A DNA stretch of 6,731 nucleotides from Synechococcaceae cyanobacterium RL_1_2. Lineage in GTDB: Bacteria > Cyanobacteriota > Cyanobacteriia > Cyanobacteriales > JAAUPO01. Under the pieces are notes generated by a model, which saw only the letters and a program-made list of their open reading frames with translations, had not been told where the DNA came from and searched no databases. Position numbers and translations under genes: made by a program. The DNA lies in contig JAAUPO010000130.1 of the NCBI GenBank assembly GCA_012033095.1, forward strand, positions 1-6,731. Direction: 5' to 3'. Position 1 is the stretch's first letter; every line of letters begins with the position of its first letter. Positions 1 through 5,619 of this stretch are shown here, piece after piece.

Positions 1-77
1 AACCATTAGAGGCTATTCATCAAGCCAAGTCAATTTGTATTTTGACCCCTAAATTTCCAATTGGCGACTTTGAATGA
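1..77 (+). CDS. Possible 3' end of an upstream gene, product unknown
   Basis: From position 3 the plus strand reads 24 sense codons and then TGA at 75-77. The peptide includes EAIHQAKSICILTPKFPIGD, an amphipathic stretch with a hydrophobic core that looks protein-like. The other two forward frames hit stops earlier (TAG at 7-9 and TAA near 50). The stretch is too short to assign a family, and an open run of this length can occur by chance. If real, this gene converges on the GST gene, and the 81 bp between the two stop codons are mostly repeat sequence. Confidence 0.3.
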   Translation, partial: PLEAIHQAKSICILTPKFPIGDFE

Positions 78-96
78 TTTTTCAGGAATTTCTCCC

Positions 97-142
97 CAAA
101 ATTGGGGGCAGGGGGGCTTCAAAATTGGAGGCAGGGGGGCTT
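97..142. repeat. 23-bp tandem direct repeat, two copies, G-rich
   Basis: Positions 97-119 and 120-142 are two adjacent copies of a 23-bp unit that differ at one base (TTGGGGGCA against TTGGAGGCA). Each unit ends in a run of six G followed by CTT. The plus strand therefore carries G runs at 104-108, 111-116 and 134-139. The array sits between the two convergent gene ends and runs directly into the 20-bp repeat at 136-155. Confidence 0.85.
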
Positions 143-155
143 GTGCGTAAGTCCT
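136..155 (+). repeat. Solo copy of a MITE/IS-end-like 20-bp sequence
   Basis: GGGGCTTGTGCGTAAGTCCT occurs here and again, perfectly and in the same orientation, at 1210-1229. Its last nine bases are the inverse complement of AGGACTTAC, the left end of the element at 1119-1230. I find no matching left end in the 135 bp to the left. This is therefore a lone end, or the partner lies outside the window. It stops three bases before the GST stop codon. Confidence 0.7.
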
Positions 156-158
156 GTA

Positions 159-959
159 CTAATCAATTTGAATGGTAGTGGGTTTGCTGCCGTTATTTTC
201 CTTGTTCATACTAGGGGAACTAGGGCCTGATTTACGATAATCGGCATAGAGCTTATCCCGCCAAGTAAAGAACGTTTCATAGTCGCTATTATCAGCTAAG
301 CCAGGAATACCTTTGCCTTTAAGTTCTTCGGGCACATCAATATAATCCCCTTCCGGAAACTTAATCAACATACTCAAACTCGCTACCGCAAAATCTGCCA
401 AAGTTGGCGTATCGGTGATGAGATAGGGTTTTTCCTGAAGAATTAAACAAATGGCTTCGAGGTTTTGTTCTAGGGAACGGCGAGCATCCTTCACCGCATC
501 CAGACCTAGCCCTTTACCCACTGCTTCAAAAATTTCCCCAGGAAAGGCACCGACTAAACTTTTGAAAAATGGGGGGATATTTTTGGGCAAAATGGAAGTA
601 CGGAAATTTTGATACTTATTCACTGCCCCTAAAAAAGCTGTGCGCCCTTTAAGGCCAATGGATTCATCGGCCCATTCTTCCATGATCAAACACTGACCTT
701 TGAGGAGGGGATCACTAGGGATAATAGGTTTATCAGGATATTTGCGATCGAGGTAGAGGGCGATTTCCGTTGAGTCAGCTACGATGGTGTCTCCATCTTT
801 GATGATGGGTACTTGTCGTTGGCCAGAGAGTTGAAATACCTCAATCTGACCCACCCCTGGGGTAACTTCTACTTTTTTATACTCTAAACCCTTGTAGTCG
901 AGAATAAAGCGGACTTTTTCAGAAAATTGGGATAGTTCAAACTGGTAAAGCTGAATCAT
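159..959 (-). CDS. Glutathione S-transferase family protein
   Basis: This 266-aa protein has the two-domain layout of cytosolic GSTs, which use or bind glutathione in detoxification, reduction or isomerisation reactions. Residues 1-75 form the thioredoxin-like domain: strand MIQLYQF, then S10-Q-F-S13-E-K-V-R at the active-site position (Ser where glutaredoxin-like GSTs often have Cys), the Val50-cis-Pro51 turn (RQVPII), and D62-S63, expected to hold the gamma-glutamyl group of glutathione. Residues from about 88 to 240 are the all-helical domain, with TLADFAVAS (186-194) matching the conserved N-capping region. The length is somewhat above the usual 200-230 aa, mainly from an insertion around 110-160 and a polar tail after 243. 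No strong Shine-Dalgarno precedes the ATG at 957-959. Reaction and substrate cannot be told from sequence. The gene stands alone on this strand, with repeat copies on both sides. The family call is solid; a specific class is not. Confidence 0.87.
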   Translation of the reverse strand: MIQLYQFELSQFSEKVRFILDYKGLEYKKVEVTPGVGQIEVFQLSGQRQVPIIKDGDTIVADSTEIALYLDRKYPDKPIIPSDPLLKGQCLIMEEWADESIGLKGRTAFLGAVNKYQNFRTSILPKNIPPFFKSLVGAFPGEIFEAVGKGLGLDAVKDARRSLEQNLEAICLILQEKPYLITDTPTLADFAVASLSMLIKFPEGDYIDVPEELKGKGIPGLADNSDYETFFTWRDKLYADYRKSGPSSPSMNKENNGSKPTTIQID

Positions 960-1467
960 AGCTATTGTCGCTTTAAAAAACTTAACAGTCCTAATTTAAC
1001 ACTGTCTTTATCTATTGGTAGAGACAATTGATCGAGTCAGGGAAATTTATGGCTGAGAGGGATATTGCCTTAGTCAAAATCGCGATGTCATTTTAGAGCA
1101 GAAAGAAGATAGCCCTAACAGGACTTACTCAAAAATTTCGATTCTGTCTTGGGAACCATGATGTTTGGGGACAATCGTTCAAGTAAGTCCCCCAAATTTC
1201 GGGGATTTAGGGGCTTGTGCGTAAGTCCTACCTAATATCTTGATGACCTGGGACAAATGGGGTTACTAGAATATAGCTAGGGATTAGAACCTATGAAAAC
1301 CATGCTTGGACACTAGCTAGTCTGATTCAAACCATTTCGTTACCATGGAGAAGGAAAAATTTAGTTTTACCCCTTGGAAGGAGGTCTGCAAATTAGGTTT
1401 TCCATTACATTTACATTAAATTGCATTAAATTATTGAGTCTGCAGTTGTTATGGGGACATATCGGTT
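960..1467. other. 508-bp intergenic region with a MITE-like element, no gene seen
   Basis: This region lies between the divergent GST and DUF3007 starts, so it should hold promoters for both. Its middle is taken by the 112-bp element at 1119-1230. It also holds a 10-bp palindrome ACTAGCTAGT (1312-1321) and two CATTAAATT copies one base apart (1414-1422 and 1424-1432). These last lie 36-54 bp upstream of the DUF3007 ATG and could be part of a promoter or operator, though nothing proves it. In many cyanobacteria ndhL precedes DUF3007 (recalled knowledge). I find no ndhL-like reading frame here. Short open stretches such as 1345-1419 show no recognisable product. Confidence 0.6.
1119..1230. mobile_element. 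112-bp MITE-like element with CCTAA target-site repeat
   Basis: The left end reads CAGGACTTAC and the right end reads GTAAGTCCTA, so the terminal 10 bp are inverted with 9 of 10 matching. CCTAA occurs immediately outside both ends (1114-1118 and 1231-1235), as expected for a 5-bp target-site duplication. There is no room for a transposase. Inside are a further GTAAGTCC (1183-1190) and a hairpin: CCCCAAAT (1190-1197) pairing with ATTTAGGGG (1205-1213) around one bulged base. AGGACTTACGCA-like ends are common in small repetitive elements of cyanobacterial genomes (recalled, not searched). Alternatives are an IS remnant or two chance half-sites. Confidence 0.5.
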
Positions 1468-1774
1468 ATGAGAAGAATTGACGCGATCGCTATTGCTTTT
1501 GGGGTCTTCATTGCTGGAGGCGTTTTTTATGGCGTATTACAAATCGGGGGTTTAGATGCAACGACGGCGGGCATTTGGTCTCAGGTAATGTTGGTGGCGG
1601 TGGTGATTGGCTGGGTTTCAACCTACCTATTTCGGGTCAGCACTAAAAATATGTCCTACCATCAACAATTTCGGGATTATGAAGAATCTTTTTTCAAAAA
1701 AATTAGAGGAATTAAGTCCAGAGGAATTGGCCAAATTACAAGCGGAAGTTGAATCGGAAAATCAGCAGCCCTAA
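1468..1774 (+). CDS. DUF3007 family membrane protein, apparent frameshift near the C-terminus
   Basis: This is a small protein of the cyanobacterial/plastid DUF3007 family, whose function is not established. The start ATG 1468 gives MRRIDAIAIAFG, the typical N-terminus. Two hydrophobic segments follow, about residues 7-28 and 34-56, so it is probably a thylakoid or plasma membrane protein with a cytosolic charged tail (YHQQFRDYEES). As written, the frame ends at 1750-1752 with a tail (KIRGIKSRGIGQITSGS) unlike the family. One base on, from 1703, the other frame reads LEELSPEELAKLQAEVESEN and ends in TAA at 1772-1774, exactly the expected acidic helix. The switch point is a run of seven A (1696-1702); skipping one A gives a 101-aa product. 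This may be a real mutation, slippage during transcription, or a sequencing error. The trpA start lies 103 bp downstream in the same direction. The family call rests on recalled sequence patterns. Confidence 0.8.
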
Positions 1775-1816
1775 ACCATTGCCATGGGCTGGCTATAAAT
1801 GGTAATAACTTGTTAC

Positions 1817-1874
1817 CCCTAGTTTTGAATCCCTAGTTTTGAATCCCTAAATTTCCCTAATTAACCCTAATTAA
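1817..1874. repeat. Short tandem repeats in the trpA leader
   Basis: CCCTAGTTTTGAAT occurs twice head to tail (1817-1830 and 1831-1844). A shorter variant CCCTAAATTT (1845-1854) follows, then CCCTAATTAA twice (1855-1864 and 1865-1874). The trpA ATG begins at 1878, so the array fills the ribosome-binding zone. Every unit begins with CCCTA, which points to slippage growth from one ancestral unit. No purine-rich Shine-Dalgarno beyond TAAAG is present. Confidence 0.8.
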
Positions 1875-1877
1875 AGT

Positions 1878-2672
1878 ATGACTTCTGTTTCTGAATGTTT
1901 TCGTGCCCTTCGCGATCGCGGTCAATGTGCCTTAATTCCTTTTATTACCGCCGGTGACCCCGATCTCGATACCACCCGCAAAGCCATCAAGCTGCTGGAC
2001 GAAACAGGGGCTGACTTAATTGAATTAGGGGTTCCCTACGCCGATCCCTTAGCCGATGGCCCCACCATCCAAGCGGCTGCAACGAGGGCCCTCCAACAAG
2101 GGGTCAAATTAGAGGATGTGTTGAATATTGTGCGGGATCTCTCCCCTGAGATTACTGCCCCAATTATTTTATTTACCTACTACAATCCCATTTTTTATCG
2201 GGGAGCGGATCAATTTTTTGCGATGGTGGCCGCCGCTGGGGTCAAGGGTTTAGTAATTCCCGATCTCCCCCTAGAAGAGGCAGAAAACGTATTACAGTCA
2301 GCGACAGCCCATAATTTAGAAATCACCCTTCTAGTTGCTCCCACCAGCCCCATGGAACGGATTAAAGCGATCGCTGCCAAATCCCAAGGTTTTATTTATT
2401 TAGTTAGCGTTACGGGGGTTACGGGGATGCGAACCCAGGTTGAAAGCCGAGTTGAACAGTTATTGCCCCAACTTAGATCCGTAACGGACAAACCGATTGG
2501 GGTGGGTTTTGGGATCTCCGAAGCCAAGCACGCCATCCAAGTGAAGCAATGGGGAGCCGATGCCGTGATTGTGGGTAGTGCCTTTGTTAAACGCCTAGCC
2601 GATCCCAGCCAAGGGTTAGCCTCCGTCCAAGAGCTATGTCGTTCTCTAAGGGACGCGATCGATCAACCTTAA
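1878..2672 (+). CDS. trpA: Tryptophan synthase alpha subunit
   Basis: TrpA cleaves indole-3-glycerol phosphate to indole and glyceraldehyde-3-phosphate. The indole passes through a tunnel to TrpB, which joins it to serine, the last step of tryptophan synthesis in the cytosol. At 264 aa it is full length for the family, and the fold is a TIM barrel. The signature [16 protein letters not shown] carries catalytic Glu49 and Asp60, with the same numbering as the E. coli enzyme. Tyr174 in GFIYLVS matches E. coli Tyr175. Loop VTGVTGMR (178-185) is the flexible lid. GVGFGIS (208-214) and [10 protein letters not shown] (226-235) form the phosphate-binding sites. The start ATG at 1878 fits the family N-terminus. 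No trpB lies beside it, consistent with the scattered trp genes of cyanobacteria. No leader peptide or attenuator is visible; the leader instead consists of short tandem repeats. The assignment is secure. Confidence 0.98.
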   Translation: MTSVSECFRALRDRGQCALIPFITAGDPDLDTTRKAIKLLDETGADLIELGVPYADPLADGPTIQAAATRALQQGVKLEDVLNIVRDLSPEITAPIILFTYYNPIFYRGADQFFAMVAAAGVKGLVIPDLPLEEAENVLQSATAHNLEITLLVAPTSPMERIKAIAAKSQGFIYLVSVTGVTGMRTQVESRVEQLLPQLRSVTDKPIGVGFGISEAKHAIQVKQWGADAVIVGSAFVKRLADPSQGLASVQELCRSLRDAIDQP

Positions 2673-2960
2673 CCGGCTGGGTTATAACGGGTTGCATAAT
2701 TGTAGATAACAGTTTAAACCCTATAATTTTTGACTGTGCAAGGATTTTTGTGTCCTTAACCATAGGTAAATTCGCTATAGGGCCCTCTAACTATCCATTG
2801 TCTCCTCCTAAGCTGATCTGTCAATTTTGATCATCTTAAGCTCACATTATGATCCTCATGATCCTCGATCAATGCATGAAAGCCATAGCCCCTAGATCCT
2901 CTTGGCCCTTAATCATGGCCATTGATATTATCCGTCATTTACTCTGACCTGAAGCTAACT
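2673..2960. other. 288-bp spacer between trpA and the PatD-like gene
   Basis: The spacer probably ends the trpA transcript and starts the next, but I cannot point to a clean terminator. TAACC-GGCTG-GGTTA just after the trpA stop gives only a 5-bp stem with no T-run. A 9-bp direct repeat ATGATCCTC stands head to tail at 2849-2857 and 2858-2866 inside a GATC-rich stretch: five GATC between 2828 and 2900. Nothing else is recognisable. Confidence 0.55.
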
Positions 2961-3269
2961 ATGGCTCAAAACCTTGTTTATCAAGAATTAGCATTAACCC
3001 TCAGACAACTCAAATCCCATCTGGGGGAGGGTAAACTAGATGGAACCCTATGGCATCAAGCCCAATTACTTTGGCAAGAACGCATTATCGTGATCGTGGA
3101 TGAAGACAGCAACCCCCAGCACCAGCGGTTTAAAACAGAGCTGTATCGAAGTTGGCGATTACTGACAACGGCCATCATGTTCGCCCAAATGAATAAAACC
3201 CCAGATAAATGGCAGCAAGTGGAACACCATCTACAGCAGGTGATCGGTTATTGCGAATCCATCACCTAA
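2961..3269 (+). CDS. PatD-like protein (heterocyst frequency control family), tentative
   Basis: This is a 102-aa soluble, mostly helical protein with no signal peptide or membrane segment. I chose ATG 2961 (MAQNLVYQELALTL). A TTG at 2922 would add 13 residues that look like untranslated leader. The pattern LWQERIIVIVDEDSNP, then a TEL.RSWRLLTTAIMFAQ helix, then a last helix ending in QQVIGYCESI resembles proteins annotated as heterocyst frequency control protein PatD. In Anabaena that protein limits the share of cells that become heterocysts. Homologues also occur in cyanobacteria that do not form heterocysts, so the name does not show that this organism does, and their role there is unknown. 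This is a match from memory on a short, fast-changing protein. The dnaJ-like gene starts 95 bp downstream on the same strand. Confidence 0.55.
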   Translation: MAQNLVYQELALTLRQLKSHLGEGKLDGTLWHQAQLLWQERIIVIVDEDSNPQHQRFKTELYRSWRLLTTAIMFAQMNKTPDKWQQVEHHLQQVIGYCESIT

Positions 3270-3292
3270 ATATTTTCCTTTTTTTGATCAGG

Positions 3293-3322
3293 TTACCAAC
3301 TGATTGTTACTGCTAATATAAA
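3293..3322 (+). promoter_or_regulatory. Weak candidate promoter upstream of the dnaJ-like gene
   Basis: TTACCA (3293-3298) and TATAAA (3317-3322), 18 bp apart, match sigma-70 type -35 and -10 boxes at 4 and 5 of 6 positions. TGC just before TAATAT (3314-3319) could serve as an extended -10. Either would start RNA about 35 bp before the dnaJ ATG at 3365. No CIRCE-type inverted repeat is seen. AT-rich spacers often produce such matches by chance. Confidence 0.25.
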
Positions 3323-3364
3323 TTACCAATGCCTTTGAACCTGTGAATCTGTCTATAGCAATCC

Positions 3365-4300
3365 ATGGCGAAACTTAAAAATTACTATGAAATTTTAGCT
3401 GTCCCTAGGGATGCGTCCCCAGAGATGGTAAAACGGGCGTTTCGTCAGTTAGCCCGTCGGTATCATCCCGATGTGAATCCGGGCGATCGCTTAGCAGAAG
3501 AAAAGTTTAAAGATCTCAACGAAGCTTACGAAATACTTTCCGATCCGAATAAACGGGAGCAGTACAACCAATATACCCGTTCCCAATCCCGTACCGGCAG
3601 ATCCCCCAATGGAGCCGCCCCTTTTCGGGACTTTAATCCCTTTGGCGAGCAATTTAAACCTAGACCCAGCACTTCCACCTCCCCCCGTCCTGAGGCGATC
3701 CGCGATCGTACCGCCAATGCTTACCGTCCCTACACTAGCCGCACCGAACGGGTAGTAACATCCTCTCCTTCTCCCCCCGCTAAACGGGATATTGAAGCGC
3801 GCTTAGCCCTACCCCTAGAACGGGCCTATCGGGGTGGTCGGGAAAGAATTCGCCTAGAGGATGGCCGATCGCTGGAAGTAGATATGCCCCCCGGTTTAGT
3901 TAATAATCAAAAAATTCGCCTCAAAGGCCAGGGCATTAATAACGGCGATCTGTATCTTAAAATTACCGTTGCACCCCATGATTTTTTTGATTTAGATGGT
4001 CAAAATGTGATCTGTGCTATTCCCATCACCCCTAGTGAAGCGATTTTAGGGGCCCAAATCGAAATTCCAACCCTAGATGGCCTTGTCAAAATGAGCTTAC
4101 CCCCTGGGGTTAAACAGGGCCAAAAACTCAGGCTAGCCAATAAAGGTTATCCCAGTGAAGACAGTAAGCGTGGGGATCAATTGGTAGAAATCAATATTGT
4201 TTTGCCCACAGGCATTTCTCCCCAGGAAAAGGAACTCTACGAAAAAATCAGGGAACTAGAGACTTTTAATCCCCGTAAAATTTTGTTGAAAATGCAATAA
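3365..4300 (+). CDS. DnaJ/CbpA-like co-chaperone without zinc finger
   Basis: This is a 311-aa Hsp40 that should stimulate the ATPase of a DnaK partner and hand it client proteins in the cytosol. Residues 6-69 are a complete J domain with the essential His34-Pro35-Asp36 and the YEILSDPNKREQY ending. Residues 70-140 are a low-complexity linker rich in Ser, Pro, Arg and Thr, with only a short Gly/Phe patch (PFRDFNPFGEQF). Residues 141-283 are the two beta-rich substrate-binding domains, with MPPGLVNNQKIRLKGQG and LPPGVKQGQKLRLANKG as the paired turns. A C-terminal helix (PQEKELYEKIRELE) follows. There is no CxxCxGxG motif, so it is the type II/CbpA kind rather than canonical DnaJ; the length is close to E. 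coli CbpA. The start ATG 3365 gives the family MA.LKNYYEIL opening. No strong ribosome-binding site precedes it, and dnaK and grpE are not nearby. The PatD-like gene lies 95 bp upstream. Confidence 0.92.
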   Translation: MAKLKNYYEILAVPRDASPEMVKRAFRQLARRYHPDVNPGDRLAEEKFKDLNEAYEILSDPNKREQYNQYTRSQSRTGRSPNGAAPFRDFNPFGEQFKPRPSTSTSPRPEAIRDRTANAYRPYTSRTERVVTSSPSPPAKRDIEARLALPLERAYRGGRERIRLEDGRSLEVDMPPGLVNNQKIRLKGQGINNGDLYLKITVAPHDFFDLDGQNVICAIPITPSEAILGAQIEIPTLDGLVKMSLPPGVKQGQKLRLANKGYPSEDSKRGDQLVEINIVLPTGISPQEKELYEKIRELETFNPRKILLKMQ

Positions 4301-4317
4301 TCAGTGGTCAATTATCC

Positions 4318-4731
4318 ATGATTAAAGGGAACCTCGAAAAATACAACATCCTCCCGAATGATCAACGTATCCTCGTTGTTTCAGGCTCAGAAAATCACCA
4401 AAAAAGCAATTAATCGAGGTGCCCTAACAGGGAAGCAGTATTTTTAGGATATATCCATATTGGGCCGGAAGTAGGGCAAATTATTATCGATCGCATTTCT
4501 GACCCCATTATGAATAAAGACCATGATCAAAAATTAAAGGACTTAACCCCCAGGGAAATCGAAATTGTGGACTTAATCAAAGGGGGAGCTAATAACCAAG
4601 AAATTGCAGATCAACTATATATTTCTGTGCGCACCGTGAAGAATCATATTACAAATATTTTAAGTAAATTGGATCTGCGCAATCGCACTGAAGTGGCAAT
4701 TTTAGCTAATGGCCATCGATCACAGCTATAG
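4318..4731 (+). pseudogene. Decayed NarL/LuxR-family response regulator
   Basis: Reading from ATG 4318, the frame gives a piece resembling the end of a receiver domain (DQRILVVSGSEN, beta-4 region). It meets TAA at 4411-4413, then continues in the same frame through AVFLGYIHIGPEVGQIIIDR, the linker typical of cyanobacterial NarL-type regulators, into a complete LuxR-type DNA-binding domain. The alpha-4-like piece KKAINRGA is found one base out of frame (4400-4423), and the usual GYLLK segment is missing. The first part of the receiver, with the acidic pocket and phosphorylated Asp, is absent; only 17 bp separate this remnant from the dnaJ stop. The gene therefore seems to have lost its 5' end and gained at least one frameshift or small deletion. 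An intact regulator of this family is about 210-220 aa. Confidence 0.72.
4510..4731 (+). CDS. Stand-alone LuxR-type HTH domain, 3' part of the decayed regulator
   Basis: The last open segment can encode 73 aa from ATG 4510. LTPREIEIVDLIKGGANNQE begins the GerE/LuxR fold at about residue 12, and the recognition helix lies in ISVRTVKNHITNIL (about 39-52). KLDLRNRTEVAILA ends the domain. All four helices appear intact, so a small DNA-binding protein of GerE size is possible if this stretch is translated. No clear Shine-Dalgarno precedes the ATG, and the codons upstream still look like the old coding linker. I therefore favour a leftover of the pseudogene over a functional gene. Confidence 0.5.
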   Translation: MNKDHDQKLKDLTPREIEIVDLIKGGANNQEIADQLYISVRTVKNHITNILSKLDLRNRTEVAILANGHRSQL

Positions 4732-4786
4732 ATAGGGAAATTTTGAAACTTTTCTCCATTCTCCTGCCACAACCATGGTTTTGGTT

Positions 4787-5422
4787 TTACTGACAATGGC
4801 TCAGGGCTTCAATGTCCGCCGCCACAATTTTATCTAGATTACGGGTAATTTTTTCAATATCCCAATGCCACCAAGCAATGGCAAGTAAGGTTTGGATCAC
4901 AGAATCCTCAAAGCGTTGACGAATAAATTTGGCTGGGTTACCCCCTACAATGGTGTAAGGTAAAACGTCATTTACCACCACTGACTTTGCTGCAATGATC
5001 GCCCCATCTCCTACCTTTACCCCTGGCATAATTAATGCCTCATAACCGATCCAAACATCGTTGCCGATCACCGTATCGCCTTTATAGGGTAATTTGTCTG
5101 GTGCAGGATCGATGGTTTCCCAGCCATTCCCAAAAATCTGAAACGGATAGGTCGAAAACCCATCCATCTTGTGGTTTGCTCCATTCATGATAAATTTTAC
5201 CCCTCGTGCTAGGGCACAAAATTTACCAATAATTAAGCGATCGCCGATGAAGGGAAAATGATATAACACGTTCCGCTCAAAGTTTTCCGAGTCTTCTGGA
5301 TCATCGTAGTAGGTATAATCCCCAATGAGAATATTAGGATTAGCCACAGTGTTCTGAATAAAGCAGATTTGTGGAAATCCCTTCATGGGATGTTTATGTT
5401 TGGGATCAGCTCCGTACAACAT
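4787..5422 (-). CDS. Vat-family (streptogramin A-type) O-acetyltransferase
   Basis: This 211-aa enzyme belongs to the xenobiotic acetyltransferase group of left-handed beta-helix proteins, related to Vat streptogramin A and CatB chloramphenicol acetyltransferases. These move an acetyl group from acetyl-CoA to a hydroxyl of the drug in the cytosol; active forms are trimers. Residues 26-59 hold the conserved NPNILIGDYTYYDDPED...NVLYHFPFIGD opening. GVKFIMNGANHKMDGFSTYPF (74-94) carries His84, equivalent to catalytic His82 of VatD. Hexapeptide repeats run through VIGNDVWIGYEALIMPGVKVGDGAI (118-142), and GGNPAK (160-165) contacts CoA in the family. A helical tail, WWHWDIEKITRNLD, closes the fold. 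Length and motif order are complete. Sequence alone cannot fix the substrate: chromosomal relatives in environmental bacteria may act on other compounds. No mobile gene is adjacent, though an inverted repeat sits in its upstream region. It converges on the LuxR remnant, 55 bp away. Confidence 0.88.
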   Translation of the reverse strand: MLYGADPKHKHPMKGFPQICFIQNTVANPNILIGDYTYYDDPEDSENFERNVLYHFPFIGDRLIIGKFCALARGVKFIMNGANHKMDGFSTYPFQIFGNGWETIDPAPDKLPYKGDTVIGNDVWIGYEALIMPGVKVGDGAIIAAKSVVVNDVLPYTIVGGNPAKFIRQRFEDSVIQTLLAIAWWHWDIEKITRNLDKIVAADIEALSHCQ

Positions 5423-5430
5423 AGTCTAGT

Positions 5431-5434
5431 CTCC
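5431..5434 (-). promoter_or_regulatory. Shine-Dalgarno GGAG for the Vat-type gene
   Basis: On the minus strand GGAG stands eight bases before the ATG at 5420-5422, normal spacing. This supports that start codon. It is the clearest ribosome-binding site in the window. Confidence 0.6.
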
Positions 5435-5438
5435 AGTC

Positions 5439-5619
5439 TATAGAACCCATTTAAGATCTTGATCTTGAACAATAAGGCTTTCAGGTATATTGCTTTTAAC
5501 GGTCAATGCACAGCAAGACTTGAGCCGAACAAACCTTAATCAAAATGAGCCTGATCAGCATGAAATCAATACAGTTCAAGCATTACAAATCTAACGATAC
5601 ATGCCACATGGGTTCTATA
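5439..5619. repeat. 12-bp perfect inverted repeat enclosing 181 bp
   Basis: TATAGAACCCAT at 5439-5450 returns as ATGGGTTCTATA at 5608-5619. The outer ends read TATA, which would suit insertion at TA, as in IS630/Tc1-type MITEs. No longer target-site repeat is visible, and similarity stops after 12 bp. The copy next to the Vat-type gene lies 17-28 bp before its ATG, where its TATAGA could act as a -10 box. A regulator-binding pair or chance are the alternatives. Confidence 0.45.

Noticed and set aside
1345..1419. 24-codon open frame starting MEKEKFSFTPWKEV
   Set aside because: It is too short, shows no family resemblance, and runs into the AT-rich putative promoter area of DUF3007.
2636..2830. 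64-codon open frame on the plus strand overlapping the trpA 3' end
   Set aside because: It starts inside trpA in another frame, has no recognisable domain, and its sequence runs through low-constraint spacer DNA.
2922..2960. TTG start at 2922 for the PatD-like gene
   Set aside because: The 13 extra residues do not resemble the family N-terminus, and ATG 2961 gives a normal opening.
3526..3717. 63-codon open frame on the minus strand inside the dnaJ-like gene
   Set aside because: It lies wholly within a well-supported gene, opposite its low-complexity linker, and is explained by that gene's codon use.
4771..4780. Palindrome AACCATGGTT between the convergent LuxR remnant and Vat-type gene
   Set aside because: A 10-bp palindrome with no loop makes a poor terminator hairpin, and such short palindromes are common.
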